NCBI GenBank assembly: GCA_040255465.1 | Contig: JBDZVA010000008.1 | Location: forward strand, 36,218 to 100,217 | Direction of reading: 5' to 3' | DNA from: UBA5793 sp040255465 | GTDB lineage: Bacteria; Planctomycetota; Phycisphaerae; Phycisphaerales; UBA5793 | DNA length: 64,000 nt | Shown: positions 28,989 to 39,100 of the stretch, piece after piece | Position numbering within the stretch: the first letter of the stretch is position 1 | How the letters are laid out: each line of letters begins with the position of its first letter | Translations under genes and position numbers: made by a program | The notes under the pieces: generated by a model | Databases searched by the model: none | What the model was told of the DNA's origin: nothing | The model's input: only the letters and a program-made list of their open reading frames with translations

Positions 28989-29516
28989 ATGGTTGAATGT
29001 TCCCCGTCTCGTCACGCCCGCCGCCGCGCTGCAGCCGGCTTCACGCTCATCGAAGTCTTGATCGTTCTGGTGATCGTGCTGGCGATCGGCGCCATCGTGG
29101 CGGTCAACCTCATGCCTCGTCGCGACAAGGCACTCGAAGACACCGAGCGGGTCCAGCTGCGCATGATCGAATCGGCGCTCGAGCAGTTCTATCTCGACAT
29201 GGGCCGCTACCCCACCGAAGACGAGGGTATTGCCGTCCTCTGGGACAAGACCAAGCTCGAAGATGAGACCGAGCAGAGTAAGCACATGGGGAACTACTTC
29301 GCCCAAGGCAAGAAGAATCTCAAGGATCGCTGGGGCCATGAGTACGGCTACCGTCCGGTTGATTCGGAGACCAGCGGCACCGGCGAGGCAACCGACGGCC
29401 GCAAGTACGAACTCTGGTCGAACGGCAAGGACGGCGAAGAGGGTACGGCTGACGACATCAAACTCGACGAGACGACCGACGAGACCGAATCCGGAACCGG
29501 CGGCAGCGGAATCTGA
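28989..29516 (+). CDS. gspG: Major pseudopilin GspG
   Basis: 175 residues. The prepilin motif AAGFTLIEVLIVLVIVLAI (cleavage after Gly17, N-methylated Phe at +1, Glu at +5) is followed by the long hydrophobic helix, then the GspG globular part with MGRYPTEDEGIAVLW and KDRWGHEYGYRPVD. The C-terminal 50 residues are unusually acidic and Gly/Thr/Glu-rich (DETTDETESGTGGSGI), longer than in typical GspG. The pseudopilus shaft is built of this subunit. GGAGAG lies 7 nt before the ATG. Confidence 0.93.
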   Translation: MVECSPSRHARRRAAAGFTLIEVLIVLVIVLAIGAIVAVNLMPRRDKALEDTERVQLRMIESALEQFYLDMGRYPTEDEGIAVLWDKTKLEDETEQSKHMGNYFAQGKKNLKDRWGHEYGYRPVDSETSGTGEATDGRKYELWSNGKDGEEGTADDIKLDETTDETESGTGGSGI

Positions 29517-29564
29517 TCGATCGGGAGGTGCATTCTGCGTACGGGCATCGACGCGACGGCTGAG

Positions 29565-30377
29565 ATGGTCCGCCCGCGGGTGGAGCGCGTGTGGCCACTG
29601 CGTTTGCGCCGTCTCCAGAACGGTGCGGTTCCGGTCCGCGGTCTGACGCTGCTCGAGATCCTCATCGTGCTGGTGCTCATCCTCGCCGCGGCTGCGATCG
29701 CGATCCCCGCGATGACGCAACGATTCGAGAGCACGCGCTTCGACGCCACCGTCGATCAGATCGTCGCCACGCTCGCGCTGGCGCGGGCCGAGTCGCAGCG
29801 GGCGCGCCGACCTGTACAGATCATGTGGGAACCGACGGATCGCATCGTCTATGCAGCGTGGCTTGACACGGCTTTGCTCGGCGGCGATGAGCCTGACGAA
29901 CCATCTCCCTCTGCGGGAGATTCTGCAAACTCAATGGGTGTGAACGCAAACGACGACGGGCGGTCCACGAGTGATCGGCTCGATGCCGCAGCCGAAGCCG
30001 GGACCAGGGCGATGGCCACGGGTGGGTCGCGATTGCGCATCACCCTGCCGGAGGGTTGTCGCGTCAGCACACGCGCCACAAGTGAAGCCGAGACGTCCCC
30101 GGACCCGGCGGGGGGCTCATCGGACCCGGCCGACCAGAGTCGCGGACTTGCAGACGCCGAGCCGCTTTCGCTCATTGTCTACATGCCTGACGGATCCACG
30201 TTTGGTGAGGCGTCCTTTACAGTTGTGGACAAGGGTGGTCGCCAATCGCGAGTTGAGGTTAACCCGTGGACGGGCCAGGCATCCGTGAGCCGAAGTCTCG
30301 CCCCCGCGCCTACGACATCGTCCGACCCGGCATCAGATCAGCTCGGCACACGCCCTTTCGATGAGGCGCAGCCGTGA
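29565..30377 (+). CDS. gspH: Minor pseudopilin GspH-like, with a long disordered insert
   Basis: 270 residues. The prepilin-type helix GLTLLEILIVLVLILA has Gly at -1, Glu at +5 and Leu instead of Phe at +1, and a leader of about 26 residues. The globular part carries the GspH-type strand pattern (RFDATVDQIVATLALARAE, VQIMWEPTDRIVYAAW, and SLIVYMPDGSTF near 210). A roughly 90-residue Ser/Asp/Ala-rich low-complexity insert lies between about 100 and 195 and makes the protein longer than usual GspH (about 170). Its end overlaps the gspI start by 4 nt (GTGA). Confidence 0.82.
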   Translation: MVRPRVERVWPLRLRRLQNGAVPVRGLTLLEILIVLVLILAAAAIAIPAMTQRFESTRFDATVDQIVATLALARAESQRARRPVQIMWEPTDRIVYAAWLDTALLGGDEPDEPSPSAGDSANSMGVNANDDGRSTSDRLDAAAEAGTRAMATGGSRLRITLPEGCRVSTRATSEAETSPDPAGGSSDPADQSRGLADAEPLSLIVYMPDGSTFGEASFTVVDKGGRQSRVEVNPWTGQASVSRSLAPAPTTSSDPASDQLGTRPFDEAQP

Positions 30378-30874
30378 TCGCCCGACGTGGCGCGCTGCTG
30401 CTGGAGATTCTCATTGCGCTGTCGCTGTTCGTGACAGCCGGATCGATCATCCTGGTCTCGACCACAAGCATGACGGCGGCGCTGTCGCGCTCGCGCGACA
30501 GGCAGATCGCCTCCGACCTGGCGGTTTCGAAGATGGCGGCCCTCGAAGCGGGTCTGACTACGGCCGAGCAGCTCAACGACACCGTGGTGAACATCGATCT
30601 CTTCAGCGAAGACAACTCGGCGCGCCTGAATGCGATGCCGGACAAGCCGGCCCGGTGGCGCATCACGGTAGAGACCGAGCCATCGCGATTCAGCCCGCTG
30701 ACCAATGTGACCATTCGCATTCTCGATGCGCGGACGGGGCGGTCGGGTACTGATGTCGAACTGGCCGTGCTGCATCAACTCATTCGCCTGAATGCGTCGG
30801 CGCCGGATGAATTTGAATCCGACCCGATGCTCGACGGCGCCACCGCCACACCGCTGGGAGGGGAGGGCGGATGA
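30374..30874 (+). CDS. gspI: Minor pseudopilin GspI-like
   Basis: 166 residues. The short leader MIARRG is followed by ALLLEILIALSLFVTAGSII, a prepilin-like hydrophobic helix with Glu at +5, and then a globular domain without distinctive motifs. GspI initiates the minor-pseudopilin tip complex with GspJ and GspK. It starts at GTG 30374, overlapping gspH by 4 nt, and its stop overlaps the gspJ ATG by 4 nt. Assignment rests on the operon position and helix. Confidence 0.8.
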   Translation: MIARRGALLLEILIALSLFVTAGSIILVSTTSMTAALSRSRDRQIASDLAVSKMAALEAGLTTAEQLNDTVVNIDLFSEDNSARLNAMPDKPARWRITVETEPSRFSPLTNVTIRILDARTGRSGTDVELAVLHQLIRLNASAPDEFESDPMLDGATATPLGGEGG

Positions 30875-31707
30875 GGCAGGCTCAGTTCCAACCTCGCCGG
30901 TGGCGCGGCTTCACTCTCATGGAAACGCTCGTGGCGCTGGCGCTGCTGCTTGTTCTGGTCGGAATGGTGTTTGCCTTCGGCATGAATCTCACGGCCAGCC
31001 GCGATCGGCTCAACAAGCACATTCGCCAGTCGCAGGCCGTGCGCGTTTTCCTGGATCGCCTTGAGCAGGATCTGCACACTTCGCTCGCGGCGGACGCAGG
31101 GCAGGGCGCCGGGATCGTCGGCAATGAATCGTCGCTTGCGCTGCTCAGTCGAAGTGTCGGGTCGATGGGGCAAACGCAGGGGATCTCGCAGGCGACGCAC
31201 GACCTGCAGCGCAGCGAGTATCGATGGGACAATGCAAGCCGAACGCTCGAAGCCGGTCGTGGCGCCGCCGGCGCAAGCCCGTCATGGAACACGATCACCG
31301 GCGATCTCGGTTATGTGCAGTGGCGATACCACAATGGCAGCAGTTGGGTCACCCGCTTTGACAGCGGATCGACCAAGCGCCTGCCGGTCGCGGTGGAAGT
31401 GGCGATCTGGTTCGTCCCTCCGCCGCAGGATCCGAATGCTTCGCCGCCCGACGAGCGATTGATCGGGGAGGCGTCCGACGATCCGCTGGCGGCGATGTTC
31501 GGTTCGCCCGAGCCCGCCAACCCCGATTCGACGGACGAACCTCTCGAGCTGGCGGAGGAGGCGCATCGTGACTGGCCGCCGCCTGATCGCGTCAGGTTGA
31601 TCATCATCCCCGATGCGCCAGACTTTGAGTACGGGCGCAGTTACAGCGATGAGGCGGACGCGTCGGTGGGTGCGCCCGCTCCTGTGGATACGGGAGGCTC
31701 ACCATGA
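30871..31707 (+). CDS. gspJ: Minor pseudopilin GspJ-like
   Basis: 278 residues. Leader RRWRG, then FTLMETLVALALLLVLVGMVF (Phe +1, Glu +5), followed by a long globular region with SRDRLNKHIRQSQAVRVFLDRLEQDL, typical of GspJ N-terminal helices. GspJ joins GspI and GspK in the pseudopilus tip. The C-terminal region is Asp/Glu/Pro-rich (about 200-278). Start ATG overlaps the gspI stop by 4 nt and its own stop overlaps gspK by 4 nt, so the three are coupled. Confidence 0.83.
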   Translation: MRQAQFQPRRWRGFTLMETLVALALLLVLVGMVFAFGMNLTASRDRLNKHIRQSQAVRVFLDRLEQDLHTSLAADAGQGAGIVGNESSLALLSRSVGSMGQTQGISQATHDLQRSEYRWDNASRTLEAGRGAAGASPSWNTITGDLGYVQWRYHNGSSWVTRFDSGSTKRLPVAVEVAIWFVPPPQDPNASPPDERLIGEASDDPLAAMFGSPEPANPDSTDEPLELAEEAHRDWPPPDRVRLIIIPDAPDFEYGRSYSDEADASVGAPAPVDTGGSP

Positions 31708-33335
31708 CTCGCCGACGCACCGCATCAGGACGGCAACGGCCGACGCGCCCGACATCACGGCGGCGCGGTGTCATTCTTCTCGTTGTCTTTGTCATCATCA
31801 GTGGCGCCGCGCTGATCATGACCAGTCTTTCGTTCCTGGGTCGGGCCGAGATGCGCAGCGCTGCACTGGTCGGACGCACATCACAGGCGCACGCACTGGC
31901 GTGGTCGGGTGTGCAGGCGGTCATGGCTGAACTCGATCGCCAGCGCCAGGATCTGCTCGACGGCCGCGACCCTCAGATCTCCGACAACTGGAGTCTCTAC
32001 GGCACCGAGACGGAGCGAGGCATGATCTACCTGCTGCCGGTCGGGCTTGATGATGAGCTGATCGCCTCAGAGTCCTGCAAGCTCGACATCAACATGGCAG
32101 ATGCCGCGTCGCTCTCGCGCCTCGGCGACATGCTCACGCCCGAACTGGCGGCGGCGATTGTGCAGGCACGCGGCGCGCGACAGGGCAAACGCTTCGATTC
32201 AATTGCGGATCTGCTGGAAGTGCAGGGCATCACGCCCGAGATGCTCTGGGGGCCGCTCGACAAGATCCAGATCCAGCGGGCCGCGGCCGACACTTCGGAT
32301 CCTGAAGCGCAGTTCGAGCGGCGCTTGCGCTACCTCGATCGCGGCGTGGGTGGCCCGGCCCCGCGCGGGCTGGCGGATGTGTTGACAGTCTACAGCATCG
32401 AACCGGTGCTTCAGTCCACGGGTCGGTATCGCATCAATCTGAATGCAAAGTACGATGACGGCATGCACCGCCGCGTTGCGCGCCGCTTTGGAGAAGAACT
32501 CGCCGAAACGGTTCGCAGATTTCGCGAGAATGAGCCGGACCTGGTGATCGACCAGAAGACGTGGTATTCGCTGCTATCCCAGGCTGATATGGATCAGGGC
32601 AAACCGGACGAGTACATCGACGGCTTCTGCCTGGACGATCAGCGTTTTGCCCAGGGCCACGTCGATCTCAACCGCGCCCCATTGGAGGTGCTCTCGGCTC
32701 TGCCGGGCATGGATGCCGACCTGGCCACGGCGGTCGTCGCAGCGCGCGAGAGTCTCAGTGCGGGTGAGCGGGCCGGAGTATCGTGGCTAGTGAACTCCGG
32801 CGCGATGACGCCCGAGCAGTGGATTGCCGCGGCGCCGCGCCTCACCTGGCGCACTTCAGCCTGGCGCGTACGGGTGCTCGGCCGCGTGCTGACCGGCGAG
32901 GGCGACACGACGGAGGTCGCATCTGAATGCGTGTATGAGGCGGTGATCGATCTCTCCTCGCCGCAGCCTCGGGTGGCGTACCTGCGTGAGATCACGATGC
33001 TCGAAACAGTGATCGCGCTTCGCAACCTCGTCCCTCCCGCCCCTGTACAGGATGAGGACGGCGCGGCGGCAGATGACGAAAACACGGAGAATGCAGGCGG
33101 CAATTCCGCCTCGGCTGAGCCGCCTTCGCCTTTCACTTCGCGTCGCGATGCTTCGGGTCGACTTGTTGATCCGGCATCATTTGATAATCCTGATGATGAA
33201 GGCTCGGTCTCGCCCCCGGCTCCGAGTCCCTACGATGGGCGGGACGAGAGCGGCCCGCCGCCAGTCGACGGCGGCAACAAGGCTCCGTCGGCCCCGCGCG
33301 TCAAGCCAATCGGACGCTGGACAGGAGATCGCTAG
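31704..33335 (+). CDS. gspK: Minor pseudopilin GspK-like
   Basis: 543 residues, longer than most GspK (about 320). The hydrophobic N-terminal segment RRGVILLVVFVIISGAALI is prepilin-like but lacks the +5 Glu, as expected for GspK, which caps the pseudopilus tip. The globular region has two helix-hairpin-helix-like stretches (DAASLSRLGDMLTPELAAAIVQARG near 130-155; HVDLNRAPLEVLSALPGMDADLATAVVAARE near 318-348), matching the T2SSK fold. The last 90 residues are disordered, Glu/Asp/Pro-rich. Start overlaps gspJ by 4 nt. Confidence 0.83.
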   Translation: MTRRRTASGRQRPTRPTSRRRGVILLVVFVIISGAALIMTSLSFLGRAEMRSAALVGRTSQAHALAWSGVQAVMAELDRQRQDLLDGRDPQISDNWSLYGTETERGMIYLLPVGLDDELIASESCKLDINMADAASLSRLGDMLTPELAAAIVQARGARQGKRFDSIADLLEVQGITPEMLWGPLDKIQIQRAAADTSDPEAQFERRLRYLDRGVGGPAPRGLADVLTVYSIEPVLQSTGRYRINLNAKYDDGMHRRVARRFGEELAETVRRFRENEPDLVIDQKTWYSLLSQADMDQGKPDEYIDGFCLDDQRFAQGHVDLNRAPLEVLSALPGMDADLATAVVAARESLSAGERAGVSWLVNSGAMTPEQWIAAAPRLTWRTSAWRVRVLGRVLTGEGDTTEVASECVYEAVIDLSSPQPRVAYLREITMLETVIALRNLVPPAPVQDEDGAAADDENTENAGGNSASAEPPSPFTSRRDASGRLVDPASFDNPDDEGSVSPPAPSPYDGRDESGPPPVDGGNKAPSAPRVKPIGRWTGDR

Positions 33336-33337
33336 CC

Positions 33338-35059
33338 ATGCTCGCCTCGCGCGGTTCCCTACGCCGCTTCACCGCCGTCGATCTCTCCAGTGACCAGTTC
33401 ACGGCGGTGCATTTGTCCGTCTCTCGCGCCGGCGTGAAGGTCGGCGCGCATGTCTGTCTCGACATCCCTCCCGATATCGAATCGACTGACGATGAATGGC
33501 TCGGCAAGTGGATCGCTCGCACGCTCGATGAGAATCGATTTGGTCGCGGACCGATCGTCTTCGTGGTGCCCCGCCAGTCGGTGGGTCTCAAGCATCTCAC
33601 ACTGCCTTCCACGCGCGTCGATGAACTGCCCGGCATGGTCGGAATCAAAATGGCCGGCCAGCTGCCATTCCCGGCGAACGGCTCGATCATCGACTACGCC
33701 GTGCTGAGCGCGTCGGAGGGCCATTCGGAAGTGATGGCTGCGGCCGTCCGCCACGAGTTGATCGAACGCTATGACGCGCTGGCCAAGGCGGGCGGCTTCA
33801 AGATCGACCGTATTGCCTTGCGCCCCCTCGCGACGGGCGCGCTGGTTGCGGATCTGTCGCGCCAGCGCAGCGGATCGCTGCTGGCGATCGATCTTCGCCG
33901 ATATGGCGAAGTCGAGCTCGTGGTCGCCTGCGATGGAAAGGTGCGTTTCGCACGCGCCGCTGAGGTCATTTCCGCATCCGAAAAAGTGGATCGACATGAG
34001 GAAGCGAGGCGACTGGCCACGGAGGCCAAGCGTTCATGGATGAGTTACCGCGCCACCGAGGAGTCGCCCGACGTCGAGCACATTGTCATCATCGGCACGG
34101 ACGGCCTGGCGGGGGGCGTGGCGTCCGAAGTGCGCTCCGCGCTCGATCGGCCCACGGAAGTGCTGCTCAGCCATCCAAAGGTGCAGGGCGAAACGTCGAC
34201 GCTCGCCTCGAGTTGGCCGCTGGTTGGCGTTGGTCTGGAGGCCGTGGAGCATCTCGACGGCGTCAACTTCCACAAACCCAAGCAAGCGCCTGACATCGCG
34301 GCGCACCGTCGGCAGCGCGTGCTGGCCGCCATTGCCGCGGTGGTCATTGTGCTCGGCTCGATCTGGACCGCCGGCAACATGCATCTGCAGCGCCTGGAGG
34401 ATGAACTCGATTCGCTCAACACGCAGGCCGACATGCTGTTGCCCGATTACTTTCGCATCGAGCACGACCGATTGCGCCTCGAACACCTCCAGCGATGGGA
34501 GCAGGCTCACTACGACTGGCTCGACCACCTGGCGTTCATTTCCGAACACCTGCCGCCAACCGACCAGGCGATCCTCGGCTCGTTCGGCGCGTCGATGGGC
34601 GATCCCGTGATCCGGTGGAAAGACAGGAAGTGGACCGTTCCCACGTCCGTGGCCCAACTTCAATTCAGCGGGGCAGCAGTCAGTCGACCGATCGCCGATG
34701 CGATTCGGGCCACGTTTGTCGGCGTGACTGCCTATACCACCCAACCCATCGTCGCCGACACCTCATCGAACGACAAGACATACACCCAGGCGTTCGGCCT
34801 CAAACTGCTGACCTCTCTGCTTACTCCTTATAAGGATGGGCAGAGGCCGCAGGCGAGCGTGAACGATGAACCGGCGCCCGTGTTTGCCGACGCGTCAGCC
34901 GCGCCGCCGCCTGATGGCGAAGCCGTTGTCGAACCAGCCTCCACGGTGCCGATTCCAGAGGTCTCCGCTCAGTCCGTGGAGCAGCCGGCGCCCGAAACGG
35001 CGCCGCCGCCCGCCGCCGGCCGGAACCGCCGCCGCACCCGGCCGGGAGGTGGTGGATGA
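33338..35059 (+). CDS. PilM/GspL-like actin-fold protein with a membrane anchor and PilN-like region
   Basis: 573 residues. About 1-310 is a PilM-type actin-like ATPase fold: FTAVDLSSDQFTAVHLS (phosphate-1 loop-like), LTLPSTRVDELPGMVGIKMAGQLPF, IDLRRYGEVELVVACDG, and IVIIGTDGLAGG. A membrane helix (about 330-347, VLAAIAAVVIVLGSIW) is followed by a coiled-coil/PilN-like periplasmic segment. The C-terminal 80 residues are Pro/Ala-rich and disordered. It takes the place of GspL, which couples the GspE ATPase to the pseudopilus platform. It starts 2 nt after the gspK stop. Confidence 0.78.
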   Translation: MLASRGSLRRFTAVDLSSDQFTAVHLSVSRAGVKVGAHVCLDIPPDIESTDDEWLGKWIARTLDENRFGRGPIVFVVPRQSVGLKHLTLPSTRVDELPGMVGIKMAGQLPFPANGSIIDYAVLSASEGHSEVMAAAVRHELIERYDALAKAGGFKIDRIALRPLATGALVADLSRQRSGSLLAIDLRRYGEVELVVACDGKVRFARAAEVISASEKVDRHEEARRLATEAKRSWMSYRATEESPDVEHIVIIGTDGLAGGVASEVRSALDRPTEVLLSHPKVQGETSTLASSWPLVGVGLEAVEHLDGVNFHKPKQAPDIAAHRRQRVLAAIAAVVIVLGSIWTAGNMHLQRLEDELDSLNTQADMLLPDYFRIEHDRLRLEHLQRWEQAHYDWLDHLAFISEHLPPTDQAILGSFGASMGDPVIRWKDRKWTVPTSVAQLQFSGAAVSRPIADAIRATFVGVTAYTTQPIVADTSSNDKTYTQAFGLKLLTSLLTPYKDGQRPQASVNDEPAPVFADASAAPPPDGEAVVEPASTVPIPEVSAQSVEQPAPETAPPPAAGRNRRRTRPGGGG

Positions 35060-36018
35060 GCCGTTCGCGCGTCATTCTCTTCTCGATTGCTGCTCTCGCC
35101 GCGGCGTGGCTGCTGTGGTCCACGGCTGACAGGACGTACCTTGCACCCCGGCGTGACTTGCTCGACCGTATTGATGTCGCGAGACAGCGAATCGCGAGTC
35201 GGCAGGAGGTCATCAACAGGGAAGTGAGCCAGCGCCGCGCCTGGCGCGATGCCGCGGCTCGTACCCTGGCGGGATCATCCGAGGAGACCGTGAGCATCCT
35301 TCGCGAGCGACTCAACACCATTGGGCACGGCATCGGCCTGACCGACCTGCGCGTCTCGACGGCGACGGCCAAGTCGGTCGCTTCGCCCGCCAAGTCAGCC
35401 TCAAGCGACAAGGCGTGGAGGAAGCTCACCGCCCAAGCTGACTTCTACACGCTGAGCGCTGACTTCAGCGGTCAGGGGACTTTCCAGCAGGCGGTTCGGG
35501 CTCTGGAGATCATCTCTGCAGAGCCCTACATCAAGCGCATCGAACGATTCACGCTTCGACCACGCCGCGGTGGCGAGGTAGTGGACGTTTCGGTCTCGCT
35601 GACCACGGTGATTCTGCCCGACGCGGAACCGCCGGCCCAGCCGCAGCCCGATGTGTCGCTTGCATCGATGTATGCATCGGTGGCGAGCAAGAACATCTTC
35701 CGCGCGCCCCCGCCGCCGGCGGATCCCGCGCCGGCAATCAAGCCCGAGGTGAAGCCCGAGGTCGTTGTCCAGAAGCCGCCCTCGATTCCCTGGGGTGACT
35801 GGGTGGTGACGGGGATTGTCTGGATCGACCAGAAGCCGGAACTCTGGATGAAGAATCAGAAAACGAGTGAATCGAGGCAGCTTCGCTCGGGCGACCGCAT
35901 TCTTGAGGCCCAGGTGGAGGAGATTTCCCACACCAGGGCGGTGGTCAGCATCGAGGGAGCAAAGTTCTATATTGAAATCGGACAGAGTCTTGGAGACAGG
36001 CGACCGGTAAACCAGTAG
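35056..36018 (+). CDS. GspM/PilO-like plus GspC/PilP HR-like fusion protein
   Basis: 320 residues in two parts. About 1-185: one membrane helix (RVILFSIAALAAAWLLW), a coiled coil and a ferredoxin-like PilO/GspM domain (LTAQADFYTLSADFSGQGTFQQAVRALEII...RIERFTLR). About 200-320: a Pro-rich linker and a beta-rich GspC homology-region/PilP-like domain (YASVASKNIFRAPPPP, WVVTGIVWIDQKPELWM, SGDRILEAQVEEI). In ordinary T2SS the two are separate proteins; the C-terminal part should contact the secretin N0 domain. Overlaps the PilM-like gene by 4 nt and precedes the giant secretin by 84 nt. Confidence 0.75.
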   Translation: MSRSRVILFSIAALAAAWLLWSTADRTYLAPRRDLLDRIDVARQRIASRQEVINREVSQRRAWRDAAARTLAGSSEETVSILRERLNTIGHGIGLTDLRVSTATAKSVASPAKSASSDKAWRKLTAQADFYTLSADFSGQGTFQQAVRALEIISAEPYIKRIERFTLRPRRGGEVVDVSVSLTTVILPDAEPPAQPQPDVSLASMYASVASKNIFRAPPPPADPAPAIKPEVKPEVVVQKPPSIPWGDWVVTGIVWIDQKPELWMKNQKTSESRQLRSGDRILEAQVEEISHTRAVVSIEGAKFYIEIGQSLGDRRPVNQ

Positions 36019-36102
36019 ACTGTCGGCACACAACGATGATCACGTCGCCTGGCAACAGGCGGGCCCCTTCGGGGTTGGGTTGAGTGAAGGAGTGGATGCG
36101 CC

Positions 36103-39100
36103 ATGCTGCAACACAGCATCAGGTTTTTCCTGTTGCACGCCGCAACTCTTGTCGCCTTCGGCGTCGCGTCGTCGGCCCACGGCCAGAACGAACCGGCGCC
36201 GCCCGCCCAAGCGCCATCCGAGGAGACTGCGCCTGAAGCGGAGCGCGCCGCGCAGCCGCCTTCGGGCGCGGCGCTCACGCCGGCTGAACCGGTCATGCAG
36301 TTCAACTTCAAGGATGTGCCGTACAGCGACGTCGTCGATTTCTTCAGCCGCGCCGTCGGCCTGCCGGTGATTGCCAAGGTCGAGCCGCCCAAAGGCGCGC
36401 TGACCTACTTCTCGCCCGAGTCCTACACCTACTCCGAAGCGCTGCGCATTCTCAACATCATCCTGCAGACCAAGGGCGTGACGTTGTCGCGCGAAGGTGA
36501 GTTCCTCTACCTCGGCACCTTCGACAAGACCAACCCCGGACCGACCTATCTTGCCGGCACGATTCCCGGCGAAGTGACCGACGAGCAACTCGTCACCGTG
36601 CTGATCCCGCTGCAGAACATCACCGCCAATGAGTTGTCCGAACGCCTCAAGTCACTCGTTGGAGCGTATGGGGGCATCACGCCGCTGCCCCAGCAGAACG
36701 CGATGCTGATCACCGAGACGGCCGGACAGATTCGTCGCCTGCAGACCATCGTCAACGCGCTCGACAGCGCCGGCGACTACCAGGACCAGGTGCGAATCTT
36801 CCCGATCAAGCACGCCCAGGCAGCCGCGATTGTGGATACGCTCAAAGTGCTCATGAGCGAGCGCGTTGTGAAGTACGTCATCAATCAGCAGGGCCAGCAG
36901 GTCAAACTGGAAGAAGACGACCTGGCCGGGCTGCGCATCCAGCCGGACAATCGCACCAACACGATCATCTCCAAAGGGCCGACGGGGCGCCTCGATACGC
37001 TTGAAGACATGATCGCCATGCTCGACGTGCCCGGCCAGCAGGGCGCGGACGGCACGGACATGACGACCATCAATCTTGGCCGTATCTCCAGTCGCGAAGC
37101 GGCGCAAATGCTCAACGAGCTTTTTCGATCGCTCAAGGGCGAAGAGAAACCGGTTGTTCTACCCCTCGACGAGCTGAATCGTGTCACGATCGTCGGATCG
37201 GCCATCTCTATTGAGCGCGCCGTTGACCTGCTTCAAGAGGTGGATGGCGGCGGGGACGATCCGGTCAACTTTGCCCGCACGGCTTCGGTGGTGCCCCTTC
37301 ACTACGCTGCCCCCAACAGTGTGCAGCAGGCGCTTAAGGCGCTCATGACCCCGCGCCAGACGCGCCTGGTCAGCACGCTTCCCTCCCCTGACGGCCGCTC
37401 GCTCATCATTGTGGGTCCGACTTCCGATGTGGACCAGGTGCGCGCGATCGCGCAGACGATCGACGTCGAGCCAGCCGACCGGCCCCGCGAAGTTCGCATC
37501 ATTCGACTGGCGCGCGGCGACGCGGATCGTGTGCTCGACCGCGTTGCCAATCTCTACGGCCGCGAAGTCGGCTCGGCTGAAGCTGATCCGATGGCTCAGG
37601 TCGATGTCGAACGCGATCCCGAGTCCAACGTCATCACGCTGATCGGTCGTCGCGACGCGATCACCCGCTGGCAGCAGTTGCTGACGACGGTTGAATCCGC
37701 TCTGCCTATTGAACGAGAGACGCGGCAGGTATCCGTCTCCCCGGGGCAGGCCGGCCGCATTGCCGCGCCGCTGCGCACCCTTGCGACACAGTTGCTCACT
37801 CCGGCAGATGGCTCAGCCTTCGTGGCGCCGGAGATCGCGCCCATCGATGCGCTTGACGTCATCCTCGTCACCGCACTGCCCGAGCAGATTCCGATGATCG
37901 ACTCGATCATCAAGACCCTCGATGAGCGGCGCGCTCGCGATGTGCAGTTTCGCGTGGTCAACATCGGCAACGCCGACGCATCGCAGATTCTCGATCACGC
38001 CAATGAGATTTACAGCCAGCAGCAGCAGGCAGACCCCACGCTTGCCGACGTGAAAGTGGATCATGATGCAACGGCCGGTGTGCTGTACGTCGTGGCCGAC
38101 GCGCCAGCGATGAACCGCTACATGGCCGTCCTCACCCAGTTGCAACAGACGTTCGGCACCGGGCGCGATGTGCGACTCATTGCGTTGCAGAATGTCAACG
38201 CCGCCAAAGCCGCGTCGTTTTTGAATGATCTCGTCTCCGCATCGAAATCGTTCCAGGGAGGAACGATCGGCCCGGCACCGCTGGTCGAAGTCGTGGAAGC
38301 GACGAACTCACTGCTGATCGCGGCCCAGCCCTCGCAGCACCAGATCATCCAGGCGATCGTCAAGGAATTCGACCAGCCGCGCAACGGCGATGAGACCGTC
38401 GAATTGCAGGTCTTCAATCTCGTTCAGGCCAAAGCGGGCAATGTCGCCCCGGCGATCCAGACGCTCCTCAAGGCCAGGCAGGATGCCGGCCCGTCGCGAC
38501 GCCCGGCCAGCGTCACCGCCGAGGAATCGACCAATTCCATCGTCGTTGCGGCGTCCACAGATGAGATGCGAGAGATTGAGTCGCTCATCAGCCGCCTCGA
38601 CTCGGGCCAGAGCGGCGATCAGCCGCAGGTTCGCACCGTGTTCCTCAAGAACGCGCAGGCCGAACGCGTTGCGCCGATGGTTGAGCAACTGCTGCGCGGC
38701 GAAAAGATGGATCAGTGGATGCGCTTCGACTTCATGCGGCGCGGCTGGCAGTTGCCTGACTTGGGACCGGATGTTCGTGTCGCCGCAGAGCCCCGGCTGA
38801 ACGCTGTGGTCGTCAGCGCCCCGACGTCCGTGCTCAATCTCGCCGAAGAGATGGTGCGGCAACTCGACGTCGATCCCGGCCAGATCGCCACCGGTCCAGT
38901 TCGTTCTGTGCGCGTCATTCCGCTGCTCAACGCAGCGGCCCGCGACGTGGCGACGAATCTTGAAGCAGTGCTCAACGACGAGCCCGGCGCCGGCAGCGCC
39001 AATCCACCCGTCATTCGCGTCGATACCGGCAGCAATTGCCTCATCGTCCGCGCCACACCCGATCAGTTCGCCGTCATCGAGGGCATCGTCAACGATCTTG

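Noticed and set aside
36061..36076. Small CCCC-TTC-GGGG hairpin before the giant secretin start
   Set aside because: The stem is only four strong base pairs and lies outside the ribosome site; not enough to call an attenuator.
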